From assembly GCA_040905145.1 (NCBI GenBank), contig JBBDSC010000197.1, forward strand, positions 20,483 to 84,482: a DNA stretch of 64,000 bases. The letters run 5' to 3'. The notes under the pieces are model-generated. The model was not told the DNA's origin and made no database searches. It worked only from the letters and a program-made list of their open reading frames with translations. Positions 16,649-25,455 of this stretch are shown here, piece by piece (position 1 is the first letter of the stretch; every line of letters starts with the position of its first letter). Origin of the DNA: DATGMS01 sp040905145. GTDB taxonomy: Bacteria > Bacteroidota > Bacteroidia > Cytophagales > Cyclobacteriaceae. A program made the position numbers and the translations under genes.

Positions 16649-16699
16649 AATACGATCGGTTTAAGTTCGATATGTACCGGGCGGTTGTTTTATAAATCC

Positions 16700-17152
16700 T
16701 CAAGGATTTCGTAAATATGATTCATTATAAAGATTTTCCGGTACAGTTGATTCCATGGATTTAAAATGCAGTTTTCTAATCGGCTTGTATTCTCCTGGAT
16801 ATGTTTTTTTGATCATCACTATTTGCCATAAATTATTTTTTCTCATTCTAAAAGAAGCGGCACAGGAGCTTAAATAATATATCCACATCCGATAGAATTT
16901 TTCACTGTAATTATTTTTTAGCTCAGGCCAGGATGCTTTAAATCTTTTAAGCCACTCCATCAGGGTATAATCGTAGTGAAGACCAAAATTATGTAAATCT
17001 TCCATGATAAAATAAGGCTCCATGGCTTTTCCCAACTGAGAAATCGACGGGATCAAACTGTTGGAAAAAATGTACCGGTCAATCCATGGATCAGTGCAAA
17101 AATTACTTTCATTGCTTCCTATGGTATGTATCAGGGATATACGGTCTTCTTT
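16700..17152 (-). pseudogene. C-terminal remnant of cyclopropane-fatty-acyl-phospholipid synthase
   Basis: The reverse strand encodes, in one open frame from 17152, DRISLIHTIGSNESN, TDPWIDRYIFSNSLIPSIS, MEDLHNFGLHYDYTLMEW, SWPELKNNYSEKFYRMW and so on, which is the last third of cyclopropane-fatty-acyl-phospholipid synthase (SAM-dependent methylation of membrane lipid double bonds). A stop codon lies directly upstream at 17153-17155 and the SAM-binding two thirds of the enzyme are missing. No ATG precedes the conserved part. It is a 5'-truncated remnant ending at 16700. Confidence 0.82.
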
Positions 17153-17245
17153 TTAAAAGATGATGGGCAGCCCTCATATTTCTTCTTTTTGGTACATGGT
17201 GAGATGGTGTTGGCTCGGCCTACATCAACTTAAACTGAGAGAATA

Positions 17246-17277
17246 AAAAAACGGACAGTTAAAAACTATCCGGTTTT
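17246..17277 (-). terminator. Intrinsic terminator downstream of the prfC remnant
   Basis: Read on the minus strand: CCGGATAGT, a short A/T loop, AACTGTCCG with one mismatch, then seven T. It would end minus-strand transcription coming from the release factor 3 remnant. Confidence 0.55.
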
Positions 17278-17309
17278 GTCTGTGCTAATAGGTTTGATAT
17301 AAGTTTTCA

Positions 17310-17590
17310 TTCGGATCTACAAACGTTGATTTCGTGTTCGGGCATAAAAGAGAATATAATCCTTTTTTGGTAAGCAAATCCCATCACGGAAGTAGCCACG
17401 GATATGCCCGCTTCTCGAGTTCCATAAAATCGGAAGTGGCAGTCTTTTTAAATTTATTGCTTTTTACAGCGCCGACGGTTCCCTCCCAAGCAACATAAAT
17501 TTTTCATTTAGTGTTGTTTTTCCTGCATCTGGGTGACTGATAACCACAAAGGTTTTTCTTTGCATCAAATTCAATTCCCTCCGAGAGGTG
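17310..17590 (-). pseudogene. prfC: Decayed 5' fragment of peptide chain release factor 3
   Basis: The minus strand encodes the N-terminus of the RF3 GTPase in pieces: MQRKTFVVISHPDAGKTTLN (P-loop) and EKFMLLG from the ATG at 17565, then after a frame change VGAVKSNKFKKTATSDFMEL, then after another change GISVATSVMGFAYQ. RF3 releases class I release factors from ribosomes and is normally about 530 residues. Only about 90 codons remain, with two frameshifts and loss of everything after the switch I/II region. Identification is by the highly typical P-loop and ATSDFMELEK segments. Confidence 0.82.
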
Positions 17591-17979
17591 TTAAAATCCA
17601 CAAATTATTAAATATAGAGGATTACCGGAAAGCTGAAGTTGAAAAAAAAGCGTCCGGCACGCCGATCAAATGAAAGACTCATTTATTTTACGTTCTGCGA
17701 AACTACAAAAAAATATTTAAAAATGAAATACAAATAGTTCTTTAGGCATTTAAATAGGTGAGGTCAACAGCAAAACCAATCATCTATTACGAAAAATTGT
17801 ACATTTTGTGGAATTTTATAGTAAATAGTAAAAATATGGAGTTATTTAGTTAAGGAATGATAATAATACATTTAATTTTTTATCATTTAGCCAATGATTA
17901 AATGATTGGGAACCAATAATTTGGTATAAACTAAGGATTGAAATGATCCATTAAAAAAAATGATTTGGAGAAATATTAT
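17591..17979. other. AT-rich intergenic region
   Basis: Very AT-rich stretch between the prfC remnant and the SulP promoter. No gene or clear element recognised. Confidence 0.5.
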
Positions 17980-18007
17980 TTTGTTTTTACAAAAAATATT
18001 ACCTTTG
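17980..18007 (+). promoter_or_regulatory. Bacteroidota-type promoter for the SulP gene
   Basis: TTTG at 17980-17983 and an exact TAnnTTTG (TACCTTTG, 18000-18007), spaced 16 nt. Transcription should start near 18014, only a few bases before the ATG of the short leader frame at 18017. Confidence 0.6.
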
Positions 18008-18016
18008 CAATGCATT

Positions 18017-18061
18017 ATGAAAAATTTATCTCTACTTAGATCCACGCCTACTCCACCTTGA
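18017..18061 (+). CDS. Putative 14-residue leader peptide upstream of SulP
   Basis: ATG at 18017 opens a 15-codon frame, MKNLSLLRSTPTPP and TGA, directly downstream of an exact -7 element and 88 nt before the likely SulP start at 18150. The C-terminal Pro-Pro-stop is a configuration known to slow termination and elongation, as in other regulatory leader peptides. Inference: a translational or transcriptional attenuator controlling the anion transporter. The peptide itself is not matched to a named family here. Confidence 0.45.
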   Translation: MKNLSLLRSTPTPP

Positions 18062-18149
18062 TCCAAGGTTGTTTCTGCCTGCACTTTATTTATTGACGCT
18101 TATACCGTCTTTAAGAGCATCATCATATTATTTATTATCTAAATTAAGC

Positions 18150-19688
18150 ATGACACAAATGTTTTACAGACTATTTCGTCCTACGCAATATAATCTGAAG
18201 GATGAAGTACTATCAGGCCTTACGGTTTCTTTGGCCCTTGTACCGGAAGCGGTGGCCTTTTCTTTAATAGCAGGCGTAAGTCCCTTGGTCGGGCTTTATA
18301 CGTCTTTTATTATCGGATTGATCACCTCTATTATGGGGGGACGTCCAGGAATGATATCGGGGGCTACGGGTGCCATAGCGGTCATTATAATAGCATTGGT
18401 TGCCCAGCATGGGGTGGAATATCTATTTGCCGCCGCTGTTTTAATGGGGCTGATCCAGATCCTGGTGGGGGTGCTCAAACTGGGTAAATTAATCAGACTT
18501 GTACCGCATCCGGTGATATTCGGTTTTGTGAACGGACTGGCGATCATCATTTTTACCTCTCAGTTTGGCCAATTTAAAGTGGTAGGTCCAGGGGGCATTA
18601 CAGAATGGATGAGTGGTAACGCTCTTTATATCATGTTAGGATTGGTGCTCCTTACCATGGTGATCATCAAATACTTACCCAAGCTGACCAAAGCAGTGCC
18701 ATCTTCTTTGGCGGCCATTCTGGTGATTTCACTGATTGTGATTTTTGTAGGCATTGATACTAGGACAGTAGGGGATATTGCGTCCATAAAAGGGGGACTG
18801 CCCTCTTTTCATATACCTATGATTCCGTTGAACTGGGAAACTTTCATGATCATTTTGCCTTATTCGGCTATCATGGCAGGTGTTGGGTTGATCGAATCCT
18901 TGTTGTCATTGACTTTAATAGATGAAATAACTGAGACCAGAGGACATGGGAACAAAGAATGTGTGGCCCAAGGAGTAGCCAATTTAACTACAGGATTTTT
19001 CGGAGGTATGGGAGGCTGTGCGATGCTTGGCCAGAGTTTGATCAACGTGAATGCAGGGGGTAGGACCAGGATTTCCAGTTCGGTAGCGGCTATAGTGTTG
19101 CTGCTCTTTATCTTGTTTTTCTCCACTTATATTGAAATGGTCCCTATGGCAGCGTTGGTAGGGCTGATGTTTATGGTGGCCATCGGTACATTCGAATGGG
19201 CTTCACTGAAAGTATTCGGGAAAGTCCCTGTTTCTGATATGTTCGTCATGGTGCTGGTTATCTTGATAACCGTGATATTGCATAACTTGGCACTGGCCGT
19301 ATTGGTGGGTGTTATCGTTGCGGCATTGGTTTATTCATGGGAAAATTCAAAAAGAATCCGGGCAAGGAAAAGAATTGATGAGAATGGCGTGAAGCATTAT
19401 GAGATGTATGGTCCTTTATTCTTTGCCTCAGCCACAAATTTCGGGGAAAAATTTGACCCTGTCAATGACCCTGATGAAATCATCATAGATTTCAGAGAGA
19501 GTAGAATTGTCGACCATTCCGGAATAGAGGCCATCCATAAGGTGACAGAACGATATCATAAGTTGGGCAAGACAGTTTATATCCGTCATTTAACTACCAG
19601 CAGTAAGACCCTACTGAATAATGCCGAAAAAATCATCAATGTAAATTTTACGGAGGATGATCCAAGTTATAAAATCGTGTTTGATTGA
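18150..19688 (+). CDS. SulP-family inorganic anion transporter
   Basis: A SulP/SLC26 permease: about 10-14 membrane segments with the family start (FRPTQYNLKDEVLSGLTVSLALVPEAVAFSLIAG), the conserved GLYTSFIIGLITSIMGGRPGMISG, and a C-terminal STAS domain (last 110 residues, EIIIDFRESRIVDHSGIEAI). These proteins carry sulfate, bicarbonate or related anions by Na+ or H+ coupling. The frame is open from 18069, but the promoter at 18000 with the leader frame and the family alignment favour ATG 18150 (MTQMFYRLFRPTQ), giving 512 residues. Ends at a strong terminator. Substrate not certain. Confidence 0.9.
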   Translation: MTQMFYRLFRPTQYNLKDEVLSGLTVSLALVPEAVAFSLIAGVSPLVGLYTSFIIGLITSIMGGRPGMISGATGAIAVIIIALVAQHGVEYLFAAAVLMGLIQILVGVLKLGKLIRLVPHPVIFGFVNGLAIIIFTSQFGQFKVVGPGGITEWMSGNALYIMLGLVLLTMVIIKYLPKLTKAVPSSLAAILVISLIVIFVGIDTRTVGDIASIKGGLPSFHIPMIPLNWETFMIILPYSAIMAGVGLIESLLSLTLIDEITETRGHGNKECVAQGVANLTTGFFGGMGGCAMLGQSLINVNAGGRTRISSSVAAIVLLLFILFFSTYIEMVPMAALVGLMFMVAIGTFEWASLKVFGKVPVSDMFVMVLVILITVILHNLALAVLVGVIVAALVYSWENSKRIRARKRIDENGVKHYEMYGPLFFASATNFGEKFDPVNDPDEIIIDFRESRIVDHSGIEAIHKVTERYHKLGKTVYIRHLTTSSKTLLNNAEKIINVNFTEDDPSYKIVFD

Positions 19689-19697
19689 TGATCTACA

Positions 19698-19726
19698 AAG
19701 GCAGGATAGAAATATCCTGCTTTTTT
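19698..19726 (+). terminator. Terminator after SulP gene
   Basis: GCAGGATA, GAAA loop, TATCCTGC (perfect 8-bp stem), then six T. Confidence 0.85.
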
Positions 19727-19911
19727 CTTCCCCTTCACTGATAAATGTTCTGCTTATTGTTGGAGTAATCTGCAAAACCTTTTTAAGATCACATTGATTT
19801 TCTCCACATAATACCTTTCACTTCTATTTTTTCTTTAAGCTTAAGTTTTTAAATTATGCCGCATTAACAGCACGTGGAAAATAATAAGGCATAGAATAAC
19901 GCAACCACTTT

Positions 19912-21336
19912 ATGAACAAGGACCCTAAAAGCAAAAGAGAAGTTTCCCGAAGGGATTTTATCAAAGCCTCCGCCTTATCTGCCGCTGGTTTTATGATTGT
20001 ACCCAGACATGTGCTGGGCGGGCAGGGATTTGTTTCCCCTAGTGATAAGGTAAATATCGGCATTGTGGGTGCCGGTGGGAAAGGCAGACAAAATACGGCC
20101 AATCTTTTGGAATTGGATAACGTGCAGGTAACAGCGATTGCTGATCCGGCCGACTATTGGAATCTGGCCGGATTTTATTATAGATCAGAAGCTGGTCGTG
20201 GTCCGGTAAAAAAGATGGTAGAGGAGCATTTTCAGAAACAAACACCTGGTTTCAAATTAAACGAATACATTGATTTCCGGCACATGATGGAAAAGGAAAA
20301 GGGCCTCGATGCCATCGTTTGCTCTACCCCTGACCATACCCATGCCTACATCTCCTTATTGGCCATGCGTGCAGGCAAGCATGTATATTGCGAGAAGCCA
20401 TTGACCCATAATATTTGGGAGGCAAGACTGCTGAAAAAAGTAGCCAATGAGACAGGCCTGGCCACGCAGATGGGAAATCAGGGGCATAGTACCGATGGAA
20501 TCCGGGAAACGGTGGAATATCTCCGTGACGGGGCTATAGGCAAAGTAGGGGAGGCACATGCCTGGGTTCCGGCAACGAGGTGGATCCCTGGGTTACAAGG
20601 TCTCCCACGGGGATCCTCCCCATTGCCCAAAGGATTCAAGGATTGGGATCTTTGGCTGGGACCTGCAGCTTACCGTCCTTATCATGAAGCTTACTCCCCG
20701 GTGACCTGGAGGGATTTTTGGGATTTCGGCTGTGGTGCATTGGGTGACTTTGGAGCACACGATTTGGATGCTGCTACCTGGGCCTTAAATTTATCTGCTC
20801 CGGAAAGTGTTCATCTGTATCCGGCAGGCTATAGTGATGCTGACATTGCGCCTTATGGAGAAATTGGCTATTACGAATTTAAGGAGCAGGGGAAACAGGC
20901 ACCTCTCAAACTCACCTGGTATTCTGGTGGTCTTCGTCCCCCAATCCATGAGATTCTTCCGTCCGATTTTCAATGGCCAGCCCGGGGATCAATGTTTATA
21001 GGAGAGAAGGGCATTATGTTAAATGATGGTGGTGAGCGGAGGCCACAAATCTTCCCTGAAAGTCTTAGAAACTCCTATACGGCCCCAGAACCTATCCTTG
21101 CCCGCTCCAATGGCCATTACCGGGATTGGATAGATGCCATAAAAGGCGGGCCTGCTGCAAGTTCTAATTTCGATTATGGTGCGGAATTGACGGAGATCAC
21201 CCTTCTTGGGGTGCTTTCTTTAAGGCTTGGTGGCCAGAAAATCCATTGGGATGCCAAAAATATGAAAGCAAAAGGACTTCCTGAAGCAGACGCTTTTATC
21301 AAAGAACCGGTTAGAGAAGGCTGGGAAATGGCTTAA
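19912..21336 (+). CDS. TAT-exported Gfo/Idh/MocA family oxidoreductase
   Basis: 474 residues. The N-terminus has a twin-arginine signal (SRRDFIKASALSAAGFMIVP), so it is folded with cofactor and exported. The Rossmann domain starts at about residue 47 (VNIGIVGAGGKG), with the dinucleotide-linked CSTPDHTHA and the catalytic-region EKPLTHN (YCEKPLT) motifs, followed by the alpha/beta C-terminal domain containing DFGCGALGDFGAHDLD. Such periplasmic members often act on sugars, for example making or reducing 3-keto sugars or in glycan breakdown. Neighbours: SulP upstream, a GH13 hydrolase downstream. Substrate unknown. Confidence 0.9.
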   Translation: MNKDPKSKREVSRRDFIKASALSAAGFMIVPRHVLGGQGFVSPSDKVNIGIVGAGGKGRQNTANLLELDNVQVTAIADPADYWNLAGFYYRSEAGRGPVKKMVEEHFQKQTPGFKLNEYIDFRHMMEKEKGLDAIVCSTPDHTHAYISLLAMRAGKHVYCEKPLTHNIWEARLLKKVANETGLATQMGNQGHSTDGIRETVEYLRDGAIGKVGEAHAWVPATRWIPGLQGLPRGSSPLPKGFKDWDLWLGPAAYRPYHEAYSPVTWRDFWDFGCGALGDFGAHDLDAATWALNLSAPESVHLYPAGYSDADIAPYGEIGYYEFKEQGKQAPLKLTWYSGGLRPPIHEILPSDFQWPARGSMFIGEKGIMLNDGGERRPQIFPESLRNSYTAPEPILARSNGHYRDWIDAIKGGPAASSNFDYGAELTEITLLGVLSLRLGGQKIHWDAKNMKAKGLPEADAFIKEPVREGWEMA

Positions 21337-21498
21337 GGCACTAATTTTCTTGGATCAGCGAAATGAAATAGTCGAATTGTTGGACTGTCGAATTGTAGGA
21401 TTGGTAGTTAACTTTCAATTCATCAGTTCGACAATAATACAGGTCGTCAGAGACACATAAAACAGGTTATCAACGAATATAAATCCCAGGGCCGGGGG

Positions 21499-23355
21499 AT
21501 GGAAGGGTTATGGAGATCAACAGAAAAATATAAAGAGGCAGCAGTAGTGGTAGAACATAAAATCAGGAAGAGAAAATCAGAACAAAAAATAATTATTTAT
21601 CAGGTTTTTACCCGGCTTTTTGGCAACACCAGTACCACCAATAAACCTTGGGGAACCATTGAGGAAAATGGCGTAGGTAAATTCCATGATTTTACTGATA
21701 AGGCTCTTCAGGAAATACGGGCCCTTGGCATCACCCATATTTGGTATACGGGTGTTCCACATCATGCCCTTATCAATGACTATACAACCTATGGTATTTC
21801 GCCCGATGACCCGGACGTGGTCAAGGGGCGGGCAGGTTCACCCTATGCCGTCAAGGATTATTATGATGTAAATCCAGACCTGGCGACAGATCCAGGCAAT
21901 AGATTGGGAGAATTTAAGAACCTGATCGACCGTACGCATAAAAATGGGATGAAGGTTCTGATCGATATTGTACCCAACCATATTGCCCGCCGCTATGAAG
22001 GTCAAAATAATCCGGAAGGAGTGGAGGATTTTGGCGTCAGGGATGATTCTTCGGTCACTTACAGAAGGGATAACAATTATTACTATAATCCAGGGGAAAA
22101 CTTTCAGGTACCGGTTTCCGAAAATGGTTACCAACCGCTCGGCGGTGAGCTCCACCCATTGGCAGACGGGAAATTTGAAGAGAACCCTGCCAAATGGACC
22201 GGCAATGGTTCCCGTCTATCCCAACCTCATTTCAATGATTGGTATGAAACGGTAAAAATCAACTATGGGATAGCACCCGATGGAGGCAAAGACTTTCCCC
22301 TTTTACCAGCCGGTTTTGATCAGGAAAATCATAGGGTGCATTTTAATTTTTGGCAAGGTCAGGAGGTACCTGATTCATGGGTGAAATTCCGTGACATTGC
22401 CCAGTATTGGATGGAAATGGGAGTAGATGGCTTCCGCTATGATATGGCCGAAATGATACCGGTAGAGTTCTGGAGCTACTTGAACTCCGCCATTAAAATG
22501 CGGTATCCAAATGCTTTTCTTTTGGCTGAAGTTTACAATCCGGATTTGTACCGGGAATACCTGTACTTGGGAAAACTGGATTACCTCTATGATAAAGTAG
22601 GCTTATACGATACGCTCAAGCTGATCATGCAGGGACATTTAGAGGCGGACCATCTCGTTCTCCGGTTGAACGAACTCCAGGATATAAAGCATTCCATGTT
22701 GCACTTTCTTGAAAATCACGATGAGCAACGTATTGCCAGTCCGGAATTCGCAGGGAATGCGGCCAAAGGCAAACCGGCCATGGTGGTTTCAGCAACCGTC
22801 AGCACTTCTCCAACCATGATCTATTTTGGACAGGAAGTGGGGGAGCCAGCCGCAGATAAAGCCGGTTTTGGTTCTCCTTCACGTACCTCTATTTTTGATT
22901 ATATCGGGGTGCCCCATCACCAACGATGGGTGAACAATAAGCACTTTGATGGGGGGCAACTTTCGGAGGAAGAAAGGTCCTTACGTGGCTTTTACAAAAA
23001 ACTACTCAATTTTACCCTGAACAATCCGGCCATGATGGGCAACTTTCAAGAAATCCACAGCCATAACAGACAGTTCACTCCAGGGTATGATCCCCGTATT
23101 TTTTCTTTTTTACGCTGGTCCACCCATCAGAAGCTGCTAATTTTGGTAAATCTCAGTGAGGAAAATATTCTTGAATTCGAACTCAGGATTCCTCCGGCTT
23201 CTATTCAAGAATGGGGGTTGGATAATGGAAATTACCTACTCACCGATCAACTAGATCAAGAGAATGTTTCCCAATTAAACATTCAGGAGGGAGAAGGCAG
23301 AATCAATGTCGAAATAGGTCCTTTAGGGTCATTTATTTATGAGCTTTCATCTTAA
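21499..23355 (+). CDS. GH13 alpha-amylase family glycoside hydrolase
   Basis: 618 residues, no signal peptide, so probably cytoplasmic. The (beta/alpha)8 barrel shows all four GH13 regions: DIVPNH, VDGFRYDMAEM with nucleophile Asp315, LLAEVYNP with acid/base Glu344, and FLENHDEQR with Asp408. The start of the domain is IIIYQVFTRLFGN at residue about 32; the basic N-terminal 30 residues before it are not family-typical, so a later non-ATG start is possible. C-terminal beta domain from about 525. Acts on alpha-glucans or maltooligosaccharides; precise activity not resolved. Transcribed in the same direction as the oxidoreductase upstream but 160 nt apart. Confidence 0.9.
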   Translation: MEGLWRSTEKYKEAAVVVEHKIRKRKSEQKIIIYQVFTRLFGNTSTTNKPWGTIEENGVGKFHDFTDKALQEIRALGITHIWYTGVPHHALINDYTTYGISPDDPDVVKGRAGSPYAVKDYYDVNPDLATDPGNRLGEFKNLIDRTHKNGMKVLIDIVPNHIARRYEGQNNPEGVEDFGVRDDSSVTYRRDNNYYYNPGENFQVPVSENGYQPLGGELHPLADGKFEENPAKWTGNGSRLSQPHFNDWYETVKINYGIAPDGGKDFPLLPAGFDQENHRVHFNFWQGQEVPDSWVKFRDIAQYWMEMGVDGFRYDMAEMIPVEFWSYLNSAIKMRYPNAFLLAEVYNPDLYREYLYLGKLDYLYDKVGLYDTLKLIMQGHLEADHLVLRLNELQDIKHSMLHFLENHDEQRIASPEFAGNAAKGKPAMVVSATVSTSPTMIYFGQEVGEPAADKAGFGSPSRTSIFDYIGVPHHQRWVNNKHFDGGQLSEEERSLRGFYKKLLNFTLNNPAMMGNFQEIHSHNRQFTPGYDPRIFSFLRWSTHQKLLILVNLSEENILEFELRIPPASIQEWGLDNGNYLLTDQLDQENVSQLNIQEGEGRINVEIGPLGSFIYELSS

Positions 23356-23370
23356 AATCCCTTCGTGAAT

Positions 23371-23670
23371 TTAAGCAGATTCATATCTCTTTAACTCAAT
23401 AGGGTGATTTTCAAAATCCTTTTCTGCTTCCCTCAATTCATAGCTTGTTTGTAACCTTACCCATATATCAGGACTGCCACCAAAAACCCTAGCTATTCTT
23501 ATGGCCATATTTGGAGTTATAGCAGCCTTTCCGTTCAAAATATTAGACAACGTAGGGCGTGTGATTTTTAACAATTCAGAAGCCCTCAAAATGGTTAAGT
23601 CATTAGCTTTTACGACTTCCTCTCTCAATATTTCACCTGGATGGGTGTTGTGTTTAATACCTCTATTCAT
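23371..23670 (-). CDS. higA: HigA-family antitoxin
   Basis: From the ATG at 23670 (MNRGIKHNTHPGEIL) the product has 99 residues and an XRE helix-turn-helix (about 12-75, LREEVVKANDLTILRASELLKITRPTLSNILNGKAAITPNMAIRIA) with the HigA-typical HPGEIL start. It neutralises the upstream toxin and represses the operon. An in-frame start farther upstream exists but would lie inside the toxin gene and lacks family support. Toxin-first order is characteristic of higBA. Confidence 0.9.
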   Translation of the reverse strand: MNRGIKHNTHPGEILREEVVKANDLTILRASELLKITRPTLSNILNGKAAITPNMAIRIARVFGGSPDIWVRLQTSYELREAEKDFENHPIELKRYESA

Positions 23671-23677
23671 TTTTTCA

Positions 23678-23962
23678 TTAATGTGTATCCAATAAATCAA
23701 TTTCATAAGCATTACCATTCTCAAACTTGAATATGATGCGCCAGTTTCCTGTTACACCCAAACTCCAAAAACCTTTCAATGTACCCTTGAGGGGATGTAT
23801 TCTTAAATTCTTAAACGGTTCAAAATCTTGAGGGACAATACTAACATCATTTAGCAAGTCCAGTATAATTCTAATTTTTTTAACCATACTGGAAGGTAAT
23901 TTACTTTCATCTCCCTTTGTCCAGTAATTTTTCAGCCCTTTATGGGTAATTGATTTTATCAT
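23678..23962 (-). CDS. higB: HigB-family toxin (RelE/ParE superfamily mRNA interferase)
   Basis: 94 residues with the HigB pattern: MIKSITHKGLKNYW, KLPSSMVKKIRIILDLLN, LRIHPLKGTLKGFWSLGVTGNWRIIFKF and the final YEIDLLDTH. It should cut mRNA on the ribosome. The stop is 7 nt before the antitoxin ATG, a two-gene toxin-antitoxin operon on the minus strand. The catalytic-region residues (GNWRIIF) are present, so it looks functional. Confidence 0.9.
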   Translation of the reverse strand: MIKSITHKGLKNYWTKGDESKLPSSMVKKIRIILDLLNDVSIVPQDFEPFKNLRIHPLKGTLKGFWSLGVTGNWRIIFKFENGNAYEIDLLDTH

Positions 23963-24057
23963 TGTTTTAGTATCATGTAAAGTTACGCATTACAAATAAG
24001 AAAACAAACCTACTGCGAAACTTTAGTTATTATTATTTGGAACTCTAAAATTAAAAT

Positions 24058-24301
24058 ATGAAGGAAAATAAGATTAACCACTTTAAATATATCAAAGGGT
24101 ATATATGTCATTTTTCTGTTCCTGCTGTACGGCTGTGAAATCAAGAGTCAATTATCAAGGTGTGATTTGCCAGAGGAATTTAGAACCGAAGGAATAGGGG
24201 TCATTGGAAGTGGTGAATTGAAAGAAGCTTGTGATGAATTAAAAATTGTTTTTGCTGCCCAGGAAAATTATTATCTACACATAGAAGATATTAGATATTA
24301 G
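24058..24301 (+). pseudogene. Frameshifted small lipoprotein gene
   Basis: ATG at 24058 starts MKENKINHFKYIKG and runs into a stop after 25 codons. One frame over, the sequence continues as a hydrophobic stretch and lipobox-like YVIFLFLLYGCEIKS and then an ordered hydrophilic part (CDLPEEFRTEGIGVIGSG...HIEDIRY) to TAG at 24301. The second frame has no ATG of its own. Together they read as one about 80-residue lipoprotein broken by a one-base shift near 24070-24100. I do not recognise the family. Confidence 0.45.
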
Positions 24302-24408
24302 AACCAAAGCACCCTTGATAGATGAGTTTTTACAGTAACTGAGTTTAATAAAAAATCCAGACTTTATTTTTGAAGTAAAATGAAGTAAAATTAAGATCCT
24401 ACCGATAG

Positions 24409-25455
24409 TTAATCAATTAAGAAATTATTGACAAAAGTACTTTTCAATCCCAGCCAGGCCAGTAGGAACAATATTCCCCAAAACAAATAAACCCGGTAGT
24501 AATCAAGGGTTTCCCGGTACCTGGTTTCTATTATTTCAGCTTTTTCCAGTTGGTCAATTTGTGCAAAAATATTTTCCAGGGCTTGATCATCGGAAGCCCT
24601 GAAGAATTCCGCGTTTCCTATCCTGGCGATATCCCTCAATGTAGCTTCGTTCAAATAACTTTCTATCATTTGGGGCCTTCCAAAAAAGTCGGTGCCATAA
24701 GGGACCATTCCATCCTTGCCCACCGCAATCGTATAGATTTTTATTTCCATGGCTGTTGCCAACTCTGCGGCAAAGATAGGATCTACGTTTCCTGCATTAT
24801 TGTCCCCGTCACTGATCAGTACCATTACTTTTGATTTTGCCTTAGATTCCCGCATCCTGTTGGTTGCGGCAGCTAAGGCGCTGCCGATCGCAGTGCCTTT
24901 GGCATCCATCATATCAAAATTGATGTCTTCGATCAAGTTGGTAAGCAGTTCGTAATCTGTAGTTAAAGGGGACAGGGAATAAGCCTCCCCCGCAAAGATG
25001 ACCATGCCAATTCTATCTCCAAACCTGCCATTGATAAACTGGATGGCTGTTTCTTTGGCGGCTTCCAACCTATTGGGCTCGAAATCCTGTAGGTCCATGG
25101 ACTCTGATATATCCAGGACGAGCATAATATCAATGCCCTCTGTGTATTGTTCTACCTTTTCGTTGGAGCGTTGGGGCCTCGCCAGTGCAATGACTACCAT
25201 CCACAAGGAAAGCAAAAAGAAAAGGGTGGGGATCAGCCTTAAATACGTCCAAGAGGTGCTTTTCGACACCATTTTGGGTATGGAGAGTTCCAGGACAGGG
25301 TTTTTGAGCAGTTTAATGAATTTTCTGAGCAGCATGATCAGCGGGACCAACCACAATAAATGCAGGGCCCAGAGATTTTCCCATTCAAAGGATCGGAAGG
25401 TTTCCGGAGTAAACCAATTCCATGAAATAAATTCATTGATATCATTCATGTTCAT
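24409..25455 (-). CDS. BatA-like VWA domain membrane protein
   Basis: 348 residues: an N-terminal TM (about 30-44), a second TM (about 76-93), a von Willebrand factor A domain with an intact MIDAS (DISES at 115-119, then GTAIGS and SDGDNNAG), and a C-terminal TM (about 322-340). This is the BatA architecture of the Bacteroides aerotolerance operon. The VWA faces the periplasm and likely mediates metal-dependent protein contacts. It is the last gene of a three-gene operon; its start overlaps the previous stop by 14 nt. BatB/BatC homologues do not follow. Confidence 0.88.
   Translation of the reverse strand: MNMNDINEFISWNWFTPETFRSFEWENLWALHLLWLVPLIMLLRKFIKLLKNPVLELSIPKMVSKSTSWTYLRLIPTLFFLLSLWMVVIALARPQRSNEKVEQYTEGIDIMLVLDISESMDLQDFEPNRLEAAKETAIQFINGRFGDRIGMVIFAGEAYSLSPLTTDYELLTNLIEDINFDMMDAKGTAIGSALAAATNRMRESKAKSKVMVLISDGDNNAGNVDPIFAAELATAMEIKIYTIAVGKDGMVPYGTDFFGRPQMIESYLNEATLRDIARIGNAEFFRASDDQALENIFAQIDQLEKAEIIETRYRETLDYYRVYLFWGILFLLAWLGLKSTFVNNFLID

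Noticed and set aside
18069..18149. Longer SulP start at 18069
   Set aside because: The added 27 residues have no counterpart in the family and the promoter and leader frame lie just upstream; ATG 18150 preferred.
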